Shown here in pieces: positions 1 to 7,571 of a stretch of 64,000 bases of DNA (the stretch's first letter is position 1; each line of letters opens with the position of its first letter). This DNA is from Turneriella parva (GTDB lineage: Bacteria > Spirochaetota > Leptospiria > Turneriellales > Turneriellaceae): positions 29,404 through 93,403 of the forward strand of contig DYPL01000001.1 in assembly GCA_020719945.1 (NCBI GenBank), in the 5' to 3' direction. The notes beneath the pieces are model-generated. The model searched no databases. It saw only the letters and a program-made list of their open reading frames with translations, and was not told the origin of the DNA. Position numbers and translations under genes: made by a program.

Positions 1-1218
1 GCGCAGCGCAAGGCAGGAGAGTTATTAAGCCAGGATGAAGAAGATACCAGCGATAATGCAACCGTCGCAGAGATTAAGCAGAAAGTGCAGAAGCTGCCTG
101 TAGGTCGCCTTATTGAGATTTTCCGCTCTTTCAAATCGCAGGAACTCAAAAAAGAGTTTATTGTGTGGATCCAAGAAATATATTCTGAGTGGGCTGCTGT
201 ATTTTCTGAACTACTTCTCGATACTCCTATTAAACACCACAAGGTTATGCTGTCTTCTCTTGTTGAGGCCGGCAAAGCAGAGCACATCCATGAACTCGTC
301 AATAAAGTACGGAGAGATGCAAAAGATAACCTTGAAGTATTCCTGTGGATTGTAAAGAATCTCATTTCTGGCGGCCTAGAAGGCAAAGACCTTCTTAACG
401 AAAATCTCCTCATGACATTCTTTAGACAGCTTAAAACAATCCAGAAGAAAGAGCTTAAAGGCAATAAATTTAAAAATGCTGCGGCGGATATTCTTTTCGG
501 GAATACGTCCGAAGATTTGCTCGAATCTATAGCGAGCCTTACGCCAGATTCCACGCGCAAAATTGCTGGTCTCCTTAAGGATGTTCATTTTCTACCCGTT
601 GATTCTGTTAACAAATTCATTGCAGCGTTGATAAAAATCAATCCTGACGCATTTGAGCAGGAAGAGACTACCGGGGAGGATGTTCGCAAAGAAAACGTTC
701 TCGATCTCATTCGTGGGTCGGACAAAATTCTTACTTCGGTAGACGGACTCGATAAAAAGAAAAAGGACCTCGAATATATTCTATCTGTAGAAATGCCGGC
801 TAACTCCGAAGAAATCGGTCTTGCTCAGGAAAAAGGTGACTTGCGCGAAAATGCGGAATACAAAGCAGCCATGGAGCACCAGGCCATTCTTCAGGCTCAG
901 GTAGTAAGACTTGAAACCGAAATTAAGAACTCTGTGATACTGACTGGAGATATGATAGACGAAAATACTGTTCTTCCGGGTACCAAAGTTCGTCTAAAAG
1001 ATACTACCGCAGGTGACGTGTTTGTGTATACTATAATGGACCAGTGGGATGCCGACGTAGACAAAGGAATTATTTCGTTCCGTTCACCTTTGGGCCAGTC
1101 TCTTCTTAACCACAAGGTGGGCGAGACGGCGGTCTTCCAAAGCGGCGGAAAGCAGGAGATGAAACTTGAAATACTCTCAATTCGCAAAGCTGTCAATAAA
1201 TCCGGCTCTCTTGTTTAA
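1..1218 (+). CDS. greA: Transcription elongation factor GreA, long spirochaete form (5' end outside window)
   Basis: Rescues backtracked RNA polymerase by stimulating transcript cleavage. The frame is open from base 1, so the gene begins upstream of the window; the GTG at 85 is not a credible start. The last ~160 residues are the GreA module: a coiled-coil with the GDLRENAEY motif (family consensus GDLSENAEY) followed by the FKBP-like C-terminal domain. The ~220 or more residues before it are helical and lysine-rich and match no part of ordinary 160-residue GreA. Spirochaetes such as Borrelia are known to have GreA of around 900 residues with such an extension. The role of the extension is not evident from the sequence. 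The 3' end overlaps the start region of the next gene. Confidence 0.93.
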   Translation, partial: AQRKAGELLSQDEEDTSDNATVAEIKQKVQKLPVGRLIEIFRSFKSQELKKEFIVWIQEIYSEWAAVFSELLLDTPIKHHKVMLSSLVEAGKAEHIHELVNKVRRDAKDNLEVFLWIVKNLISGGLEGKDLLNENLLMTFFRQLKTIQKKELKGNKFKNAAADILFGNTSEDLLESIASLTPDSTRKIAGLLKDVHFLPVDSVNKFIAALIKINPDAFEQEETTGEDVRKENVLDLIRGSDKILTSVDGLDKKKKDLEYILSVEMPANSEEIGLAQEKGDLRENAEYKAAMEHQAILQAQVVRLETEIKNSVILTGDMIDENTVLPGTKVRLKDTTAGDVFVYTIMDQWDADVDKGIISFRSPLGQSLLNHKVGETAVFQSGGKQEMKLEILSIRKAVNKSGSLV

Positions 1219-1978
1219 GAGAGCCCTTGTCCTGCTTTTACTCTCGGCAGGCGCCGGATTGAGCGCGCAGGAAACTTTATCTGCCTATGAAATCATGGAC
1301 AAGGTAGATGCGCGTTTAAAATATCCGGATGGTCTTTCCAAATTTCAAATAACCATCACGGCCCGAAACGGATCTATTTCCGTAACCAAAGGTTCACTGT
1401 ACCAGAAAGAGGACAGCAGCCTTTTTCTTTTTGACAGCATTAGCCGTGGCAGGGAACTAAAGCTTCTATACACGGATCGCGGTTTTAACACGTACGCCTA
1501 TTTCTTCCACGATAAAAAGCTGTATCATAAGCGGGATAACGACAGATTTGAATCTGTATTGTATTCTTCCTTTAACTACCAGGATCTTGGAAATTTGTCG
1601 CTTTTAGATAACTTTACACCCAGGATCAATGGGTACGAAGAGGCCGAAGGAAAGCAATTTCTGCGCATAGAAAATATTCCCCTGGACAAGGGTCTCTACA
1701 GTAAACTGAATATTCTCGTCGATCCCTCCACCGATTACAGCATTTATCGAATGGACTACTACGATCGCGCCGGTATAATCATTAAGAGTATGGAAGTAGA
1801 GCAAAGGCTCTATCCGGTAAAAACCTCCCAGGGGAGTGAATCTGTTTCCAAATTTATTTCTGTGCGCAGCATGGTCGACATGAACACTGGAAGAATCTCT
1901 ACGTTTGAACTTCTGATCACGGACAAAACAGCCAGGCTCGATGAGTCTCTTTTTAAACCAGAAAACATTGAAAAATAA
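1211..1978 (+). CDS. Secreted LolA-like outer-membrane lipoprotein-sorting protein
   Basis: Predicted periplasmic protein of about 255 residues with a clear signal peptide (FKR, then a leucine-rich core, then LSAQ). After it comes the AYEIMDKVDARLKYPDG pattern and beta-rich segments typical of the LolA-like family annotated as outer membrane lipoprotein-sorting protein. That family binds lipid or lipoprotein acyl chains in the periplasm; function here is inferred from family likeness. I prefer the TTG at 1211, which overlaps the greA stop and puts the signal peptide at the N-terminus. A TTG at 1166 in the same frame would add 15 residues. No strong ribosome site is visible, so translational coupling to greA is likely. 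Confidence 0.7.
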   Translation: MFKRALVLLLLSAGAGLSAQETLSAYEIMDKVDARLKYPDGLSKFQITITARNGSISVTKGSLYQKEDSSLFLFDSISRGRELKLLYTDRGFNTYAYFFHDKKLYHKRDNDRFESVLYSSFNYQDLGNLSLLDNFTPRINGYEEAEGKQFLRIENIPLDKGLYSKLNILVDPSTDYSIYRMDYYDRAGIIIKSMEVEQRLYPVKTSQGSESVSKFISVRSMVDMNTGRISTFELLITDKTARLDESLFKPENIEK

Positions 1979-2692
1979 ATGAATCCGCTCATCGGGACAA
2001 CACATCCCTATCTGCTTTTGACAGAAGAAGAATGGCTACCCTTTGCTTCGGGGCTTGCCATAGCTGTGCCCAGTCGCCATAAGGTGCATTACGGAAAAGT
2101 GCTTAAAAAAAAACAGGAGCCGGTTCTTATTGGTAATGGAAAAGGATTTCTGTATCTTGCCCAGATGAATGGCGATACCCTTCTATTGGTAGAACAAATG
2201 GGCCAGCTTCCTCCGCCGCGCCCGGCATACCACAGTATGAATGCATACATAAAGCCTGGCCCCATGGAAGAAGTAGTGCGGCACGGCACGGAGCTGGGCG
2301 TAGCTACAATTCGCTTTGTCGTAACAGATTATTCCGTTGCGCGCGAAGCCCGTCTGGAAAGACTCCAGAAAATTGCCGAAAGCGCTGCCATGCAATCGAG
2401 AAATCCGTTTTTGCCAAAATTGGAGTTCTCGGAACGCTGGGAAAATCACGTTCAACGAGACATGGCAATCGTTTGGGGAGAATGGAGAGACGCAACGAAG
2501 CGTGGCCCCATTTTGCCAAACGCAGAAAATTACTATTTTATTAACGGCCCGGAAGGGGGATGGAGCACTCGAGAAAAGGAGATTCTGCAGGACTACCCCG
2601 CCCTCTCCTTCGGAGAAACCGTGCTGCGATCTGAAACAGCGGCCCTTGCCGGTATTGTTGCGTTAAAGCAATTGACAGCCCAGATTTCTTGA
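1979..2692 (+). CDS. rsmE: 16S rRNA (uracil-1498-N3)-methyltransferase RsmE
   Basis: Methylates N3 of U1498 in helix 44 of 16S rRNA using S-adenosylmethionine. The 237-residue length fits the family. The C-terminal SPOUT knot is clear: INGPEGGWSTREKEI around residue 190 and FGETVLRSETAALAG around residue 212, the SAM-binding loops of RsmE. The N-terminal PUA-like part has the usual SRHKVHYGKVL basic segment. The start codon follows the stop of the LolA-like gene directly (TAA-ATG), indicating co-transcription. Alternative functions are unlikely. Confidence 0.95.
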   Translation: MNPLIGTTHPYLLLTEEEWLPFASGLAIAVPSRHKVHYGKVLKKKQEPVLIGNGKGFLYLAQMNGDTLLLVEQMGQLPPPRPAYHSMNAYIKPGPMEEVVRHGTELGVATIRFVVTDYSVAREARLERLQKIAESAAMQSRNPFLPKLEFSERWENHVQRDMAIVWGEWRDATKRGPILPNAENYYFINGPEGGWSTREKEILQDYPALSFGETVLRSETAALAGIVALKQLTAQIS

Positions 2693-2704
2693 AAACTCTC
2701 TCCC

Positions 2705-2899
2705 ATGATTGTTAATGGCGAAGCTCACGATTTGCCCGGTGTAAAAACCGTATCCGATTTACTGCAACATTTCCAACTTGCCGACCGGCCCGTTGCGGTA
2801 GACCATAACGGAATCATTCTGCAGGCTGATCTGTTTGCCAGTACTCCAATATCTTCTTCTGATGTCATAGAGCTCATTGAATTTACCGGAGGCGGCTGA
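2705..2899 (+). CDS. thiS: Sulfur carrier protein ThiS
   Basis: Ubiquitin-like sulfur carrier of 64 residues for the thiazole moiety of thiamine. The hallmark C-terminal diglycine is present (FTGGG, with one extra glycine); it would be adenylated by ThiF and thiocarboxylated. The N-terminal pattern (IVNGEAHDLPG, then a VSDLL helix) matches the beta-grasp fold. No thiF, thiG or thiE lies nearby, so thiS is separated from its partners. The TGA stop overlaps the ATG of the next gene. Confidence 0.88.
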   Translation: MIVNGEAHDLPGVKTVSDLLQHFQLADRPVAVDHNGIILQADLFASTPISSSDVIELIEFTGGG

Positions 2900-3435
2900 T
2901 GTACCAGGATCTGGTTCCCCTGATGATTTCTTTTCCGGCGGCCCTTGCCGTTTATACTGGAAGAGAGATTTTCAGAAATTATCTTTTGCATTCTTTAACG
3001 GGCAAACGGCAGAATCATCCCCTGTATTACCTCGACATCTGGGCTGTGGGCACTGCCGCGCTTTTTCCGCTTTCCTGGGGCGGGATGGTACACAGGGAGC
3101 GCATGGACAACCGACTAAGTTACCTTCTTTCGCAGATATTTTTTGCGTTGATTGTCGCGGCCTTGTTTGTGTATTTTTTGTTGAAGGGGAACCATGTTGC
3201 GGGATATGTATATGAACTTCTTCGCTATGCCATGCAGCTTAGCTATACACTGTTTCTGATCAATTTTATACCCTTACCGCCTTTCGATGCGTCGTATCTT
3301 TTCGTAAAACTTTTTCCCCGGAACAGAGCAGTGCGGCACCTCTTTACAGCATCCAAACTGGCACTTATAGCCTTTGCTCTTTTTTTTGCGGATAGACTTC
3401 CCGGCTGGTTGACGGGAGACTTTCTGATTCAATAG
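2899..3435 (+). CDS. Site-2-protease-like (M50) membrane protein lacking the zinc motif
   Basis: Integral membrane protein of 178 residues with about four hydrophobic segments. The stretch LINFIPLPPFDASYLF near residue 120 matches the second conserved motif of small M50/site-2 proteases (NLLPIPPLDG type). Near the N-terminus, where the zinc-binding HEXXH should lie, the sequence reads GREIFRN, and the usual GG after PPFD is AS. The protein is therefore probably not a protease, or at least lacks the canonical metal site. It sits between thiS and trpS in one operon, which gives no functional clue. Confidence is good for M50 likeness, low for any activity. Confidence 0.6.
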   Translation: MYQDLVPLMISFPAALAVYTGREIFRNYLLHSLTGKRQNHPLYYLDIWAVGTAALFPLSWGGMVHRERMDNRLSYLLSQIFFALIVAALFVYFLLKGNHVAGYVYELLRYAMQLSYTLFLINFIPLPPFDASYLFVKLFPRNRAVRHLFTASKLALIAFALFFADRLPGWLTGDFLIQ

Positions 3436-3441
3436 ATACCC

Positions 3442-4446
3442 ATGAGCAAGCAACGTGTACTAAGCGGAATGCAACCTACTGGCCCTCTTCACATTGGGCA
3501 CTATCTTGGCGTTTTGAAAAATTACGTCAAACTGCAGGAAGATTACTCGGCCTATTTCATGGTGGCAAATCTGCATGCGCTCACTGTTTTTTACACAGAA
3601 TATAAAAAGGCGCATGCCTTTATTTCACCTCTCGTATCGGACTGGCTTGCTGCCGGCCTGGATCCAGAAAAAGCTGTGTTGTTTGTGCAAAGCGATGTAC
3701 CTGCCCACAGCGAGCTGTATACCATATTATCCATGTATACTCCCGTTTCATGGTTGATGCGCAATCCTACCTACAAAGAAAAGCAGGATAACATGGATAA
3801 AGATATAGATTCGCATGGATTTCTTGGCTATCCTGTGTTGCAGGCGGCAGATATTCTTTTGTATCGCCCTGAGTTTGTGCCAATCGGGGAAGACCAGTTG
3901 CCGCATTTGGAATTAACGCGCGAAATAGCGCGCCGTTTTAACTATTACAATGCCGAAGGCGGCCCACTGCTTTCGGAGCCCAAGGCTCTTCTTTCCGAGT
4001 TTCCCAAAGTGACAGGAACCGATGGTAGAAAAATGTCTAAGAGTTACGGTAATGTAATCAACCTGGCGGACAGCCAAGAAGAGCTTTCCCAGAAATTAAA
4101 GGGAATGAAGACAGATACAAACAGAGTGCGCAGGAATGATCCCGGAACTCCGGAAAACTGTCCTGTTTTTTCTTACTATGATTTTTTTCTGCCAGCAGAG
4201 AAAGAAGAAGTAGCCGAGTCGTGCAGAACTGCTTCCATTGGCTGCAAAGACTGTAAGCAAAATGTTTTAGAGCAATTGCTCCAAACATTAGAACCCTTCA
4301 GAGCGCAAAGGGTGAAATGCCAAAGCAATCCAGAACGAATTAATGAAATTCTCTCAGCGGGAGCAGACAAGGCTAAGAATACAGCGCGGGATACAATGAA
4401 CGATCTTTCGAATGCTATGGGTCTGATAAAAAATTACACCCTTTAA
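3442..4446 (+). CDS. trpS: Tryptophan--tRNA ligase
   Basis: Class I aminoacyl-tRNA synthetase charging tRNA-Trp. At 334 residues it is the usual bacterial TrpRS length. The ATP-binding HIGH motif is at residues 17-20 (PTGPLHIGHYLG) and KMSKS at 197-201 (GRKMSKSYGN). It begins 6 bases after the preceding gene and ends 2 bases before scpA, so it belongs to the same operon. Confidence 0.97.
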   Translation: MSKQRVLSGMQPTGPLHIGHYLGVLKNYVKLQEDYSAYFMVANLHALTVFYTEYKKAHAFISPLVSDWLAAGLDPEKAVLFVQSDVPAHSELYTILSMYTPVSWLMRNPTYKEKQDNMDKDIDSHGFLGYPVLQAADILLYRPEFVPIGEDQLPHLELTREIARRFNYYNAEGGPLLSEPKALLSEFPKVTGTDGRKMSKSYGNVINLADSQEELSQKLKGMKTDTNRVRRNDPGTPENCPVFSYYDFFLPAEKEEVAESCRTASIGCKDCKQNVLEQLLQTLEPFRAQRVKCQSNPERINEILSAGADKAKNTARDTMNDLSNAMGLIKNYTL

Positions 4447-4448
4447 GT

Positions 4449-5198
4449 ATGGATAACACATTTCAGGTAGCTTTTATTACAAGGGATGGCAATGCTGAAA
4501 ATGCCCCCCTGGAATATCTTTGGAAGCTGATAGAAAGCTACGAAGTTGACATTTTTGAAGTATCGCTTTCCCGCATAACCGATGATTTTATTGCCTATAT
4601 GAAAAGCGGTTCCATTACTCTCGAAGAGCAGTCTGACTTTGTATTTATGGCTGCCAGGCTGATCTATTACAAATCCCGCCTGCTGCTGCCAAATCCGGGA
4701 TTCGAGGAAGATGAAGAGAATGATTTCCTCCCCCTGGAACTTGTAGAGCAATTACTCGAATACAAGCGCTTTCAGGCGGCGGCTGAAAAGCTTTCTGCCC
4801 TGGAAGCTGCAACTCAGTTTTCCTTTCCCAGGGAGCAGACATGGTCGCAATACGAGGAAGATCTGGATTTTCTGGAAGTGGATCTTATATCTTTTTTGAA
4901 AGCGTTTCGCGGGTTTCTGGAACGGGAACAAAAAAAGCGACCTCTAAAAATAGAGGAGGAAGAGGTAACGGTACAGGAAATGATGCTGTACTGGGATTCC
5001 CTGTTTGATCAAAAAGGATCTCAATTATCCTTTTTTGCGGAACTGGGTACCTTTTCCAGGATGCGGATTGTTGCGTCTTTTCTTGCTGTTCTGGAACTGG
5101 CAAGATTAAAGCGTTGTTTCTTAACGCAGGACGCACAATATACCGATATACTACTCATGGAAATTCCGGAAAACAGAAAGGAGACGGTCTATGTCTGA
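4449..5198 (+). CDS. scpA: Segregation and condensation protein A
   Basis: Kleisin subunit of the SMC-ScpAB condensin that organises and segregates the chromosome. The N-terminal part has the family pattern (PLEYLWKLIESYEVDIFEV, then DFVFMAARLIYYKSRLLLP near residue 70) that forms the ScpB- and SMC-neck-binding helices, and a winged-helix C-terminus. Length of 249 residues is normal. The end overlaps scpB by 8 bases, the classical scpAB arrangement. smc itself is not in the window. Confidence 0.93.
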   Translation: MDNTFQVAFITRDGNAENAPLEYLWKLIESYEVDIFEVSLSRITDDFIAYMKSGSITLEEQSDFVFMAARLIYYKSRLLLPNPGFEEDEENDFLPLELVEQLLEYKRFQAAAEKLSALEAATQFSFPREQTWSQYEEDLDFLEVDLISFLKAFRGFLEREQKKRPLKIEEEEVTVQEMMLYWDSLFDQKGSQLSFFAELGTFSRMRIVASFLAVLELARLKRCFLTQDAQYTDILLMEIPENRKETVYV

Positions 5199-5730
5199 CG
5201 CCGTTGAACTGCGCTCTGCTGTAGAGGCTCTCCTTTTTATTTCCGGGACTGGATTAACGGCGCGCGAAATTGCTTCTGGTCTGTCTGCCGATCTTGTGGA
5301 AATTCAAATAGCACTGGATTCACTGGTAGACGACTATCTCGATAGAAACGGTGGAATTGTTATTTCCGAAGGCGGCGGCGTGTATCGCTTTACAACGCGT
5401 GGCTCTGTGTTTCCGTACATTCAGAACTTTTTAAAAGAGAAAAAAAAGGAAACACTGTCACGCACCATGATGGAAGTCCTCGCCATTATTACTTATAAAC
5501 AGCCCGTCACATTGTACGAGATCGATGAAATTCGCGGGGCAAGTTCTCGCTCACAGGTAACCAGCCTGGTATCGCGCAATCTAATCAAGGTTGTTGGACA
5601 AAAAGAGGTGCCAGGGCGGCCTTCGCTGTATGGCACAACCCGCGCATTTTTAGAATATTTTAATTTGAACAGCCTGGAGGAGTTGCCACCTCCCGAAGAA
5701 GTAAAAGCTTTAAATTTTGAGGAATTATGA
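5191..5730 (+). CDS. scpB: Segregation and condensation protein B
   Basis: Partner of ScpA in the SMC condensin complex; 179 residues forming two winged-helix domains. Recognisable segments are AVEALLFISGTGLTAREIA at the N-terminus, LEVLAIITYKQPVT-like (here MEVLAIITYKQPVTLYEID) near residue 92, and GRPSLYGTTRAFLEYF near residue 152. A good AAAGGAG ribosome site lies inside the end of scpA. The stop overlaps the ATG of pheA (ATGA). Confidence 0.95.
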   Translation: MSDAVELRSAVEALLFISGTGLTAREIASGLSADLVEIQIALDSLVDDYLDRNGGIVISEGGGVYRFTTRGSVFPYIQNFLKEKKKETLSRTMMEVLAIITYKQPVTLYEIDEIRGASSRSQVTSLVSRNLIKVVGQKEVPGRPSLYGTTRAFLEYFNLNSLEELPPPEEVKALNFEEL

Positions 5731-6815
5731 GTAACAAGACGCTCGAAGAAGTACGAAAAAAAATCAATGAACTGGACTCTGACATTATAGAACTCCTTGT
5801 AGAAAGGCTGGCACTTTCTGCCGATGTTGCGCGCGCCAAAAGTCTGGACAATTCTCCGCTGTACAGGCCGGACAGAGAAAAACAGATTTTTGAACGCATT
5901 TCTACCATAAACGGTTCGCGAATTCCAGACAGATTTATAATTCCCGTGTATAGAGAACTGATTGGTGCTTCGCTAAATATGCAGGGCCAGTTTCGTGTTG
6001 GCTATTTTGGGGATCCTGGTTCTTTTACACATGCCGCTGCCATTAAGAAATTTGGCGGGTCGTATGAGTTTCAGTCTTACAAAACAAGCGAACGTGTTTT
6101 TGATGCTGTCCAAAAAAATGAAATCCGGTATGGGGTTGTGCCCATAGAAAATTCTACAGAGGGCATGGTAAACAGTACTCTGGATTCACTGCTGGCTTTT
6201 GATTTAAATATATACAGCGAAGTATTGCTGCCGATTGAGCAATCTCTGTTGGGTTATGCGAATGACGTTGCAGAGATAAAAAAGATTTATACCCACCCCC
6301 ACGCTCATGCCCAGGTTAAAAAATGGTTGGAGGCAAATATACCCCTTGCAGAATATATTCCCACGGATTCCACTTCTGCCGGTGTTCGCATGGTGTCCGA
6401 AAATTCAAATCCCGAAAATGCCGCTGTCGGACCTTTTTCTGCCTCAACCGTGTATAATGTACCTGTTCTAAGAAAGAACATTACAGACTATAACAGAAAC
6501 TTTACAAGATTTATAATAATTTCTTCTGAAAAGGCCCTGCCCTCGGGAAAAGATAAAACTATTATTTCATTCATATTGCCCGATACTGCAGGTGCTCTGT
6601 ACGATGCTCTGGAGCCTTTTAAGAGGTACGGCATAAACATGACATCGATAGAATCCAGGCCGCAAAAGTCGGGGATATGGAGCTATGTATTCTTTGTGGA
6701 TTTTGACGGGCATTCAGACAGCGGGCCAAGTCTGTCCGTTTTATCCGATTTGCGGCCCAAAGTGAGCAATCTTCGCGTTCTGGGATCGTATCCCGTCGAC
6801 AACTCGGAGTTTTAG
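5727..6815 (+). CDS. pheA: Bifunctional chorismate mutase/prephenate dehydratase (P-protein)
   Basis: Converts chorismate to prephenate and then phenylpyruvate in phenylalanine synthesis. Three domains are visible in 362 residues: an AroQ-type chorismate mutase (about 1-85, LEEVRKKINELDSDIIELL), prephenate dehydratase (about 92-270, with GYFGDPGSFTHAAA and the NFTRFIII segment that follows the conserved TRF), and a C-terminal ACT domain (about 275-355) containing ESRP, the phenylalanine-sensing motif. Feedback inhibition by phenylalanine is therefore likely. It is the last gene of this plus-strand run; aroG, the first enzyme of the same pathway, lies 3 kb further on. Confidence 0.95.
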   Translation: MSNKTLEEVRKKINELDSDIIELLVERLALSADVARAKSLDNSPLYRPDREKQIFERISTINGSRIPDRFIIPVYRELIGASLNMQGQFRVGYFGDPGSFTHAAAIKKFGGSYEFQSYKTSERVFDAVQKNEIRYGVVPIENSTEGMVNSTLDSLLAFDLNIYSEVLLPIEQSLLGYANDVAEIKKIYTHPHAHAQVKKWLEANIPLAEYIPTDSTSAGVRMVSENSNPENAAVGPFSASTVYNVPVLRKNITDYNRNFTRFIIISSEKALPSGKDKTIISFILPDTAGALYDALEPFKRYGINMTSIESRPQKSGIWSYVFFVDFDGHSDSGPSLSVLSDLRPKVSNLRVLGSYPVDNSEF

Positions 6816-6836
6816 GCCTGCAAAATCTTGTTCTGC

Positions 6837-7136
6837 TTACTCGACAATTTCTACCTTGGAGAGATACTCGCTAAGCTGTTCCAGCTCCTGGCTGATTCTG
6901 TCTTTGGCCTGATCTTTGGCTGCAATTTCCATGGCGGCTCCAATTTCTGTAATTCTATCAAATCCATAACTCCCGCCGGAGCCTTTCATTCGGTGTGCTA
7001 AAACTCGAATCTCTTCAAAGTTACCATCTGCAAGAAGATTTTTTATGGCACCAATATCGTCACGCCTTTTATCGAGATACCCTGGTATTAGATCGATCAG
7101 GTCCGGATCGGCTTTAATGAAAATTTTTTCAGACAT
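6837..7136 (-). CDS. Stand-alone Hpt (histidine phosphotransfer) protein
   Basis: A 99-residue Hpt domain that would carry a phosphoryl group between receiver domains in a phosphorelay. The signature AHRMKGSGGSYGF around residues 47-59 contains the phosphorylatable histidine (AHxxKGxxxxxG). It is all-helical and has nothing else attached. Its kinase and receiver are not adjacent; the hybrid kinase at 61.4-63.5 kb or the REC protein at 48.7 kb could be partners, but this is speculation. It lies downstream of an unknown gene on the same strand. Confidence 0.88.
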   Translation of the reverse strand: MSEKIFIKADPDLIDLIPGYLDKRRDDIGAIKNLLADGNFEEIRVLAHRMKGSGGSYGFDRITEIGAAMEIAAKDQAKDRISQELEQLSEYLSKVEIVE

Positions 7137-7185
7137 ACAGAGGCCTTATGAATATATCCGCTCTGTCAAGAAAATTTGTAAAGCA

Positions 7186-7539
7186 TCAGGCTGCTTTCTT
7201 TTGGGAACTGCAGAAAAAATACAAAGCTTCCTCTGATATCCACGATACCGAAAATCCAATGCGCGCAAGTCTGCGCAGGTACCGAAGTGTGTCCTTGCGG
7301 ATAACGAGATGGGCCTTCCGTGTTTGTCCCGGAGGCAGTAATGGTGTTGTATACCGGATTCCGTGCGGGGAAATTTGAAATGGCGGAGCGTGCAGAAAAC
7401 TGCGGTATCGGTTGCCAAAGACTGCGTCCGAAAACAGCATTAATGCCAGATCCAGAGAATCTTGAGCCATGATTTTTTTAAGTTTGGTCTGTCCCACTAC
7501 GGAAAGCCTCACAGGAATAATGATTTTTGCTTTGTCCAT
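7186..7539 (-). CDS. Conserved-looking protein of unknown function, 117 aa
   Basis: Not recognised. Soluble, no signal peptide, with a basic C-terminal half (RKAHLVIRKDTLRYLRRLAR) and beta-strand-like patterning; a divergent PilZ-like or small beta-barrel domain is conceivable but unsupported. It lies between the GH31 gene (32 bases upstream) and the Hpt gene on the same strand, so co-transcription with either is possible. The ATG sits at the edge of an 8-base inverted repeat (7531-7538 with 7552-7559). Confidence 0.6.
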   Translation of the reverse strand: MDKAKIIIPVRLSVVGQTKLKKIMAQDSLDLALMLFSDAVFGNRYRSFLHAPPFQISPHGIRYTTPLLPPGQTRKAHLVIRKDTLRYLRRLARIGFSVSWISEEALYFFCSSQKKAA

Positions 7540-7559
7540 ATAATAGTAATGTGGACAAA
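7531..7559. repeat. Inverted repeat around the start codon of the 7186-7539 gene
   Basis: Arms TTTGTCCA (7531-7538) and TGGACAAA (7552-7559) are perfectly complementary with a 13-base loop. The downstream arm on the minus strand contains the ATG of the 117-residue gene. It could be an operator, a start-site hairpin, or part of a weak terminator for the GH31 gene; the sequence alone does not decide. Confidence 0.4.
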
Positions 7560-7571
7560 TTTCAAAAAGGT

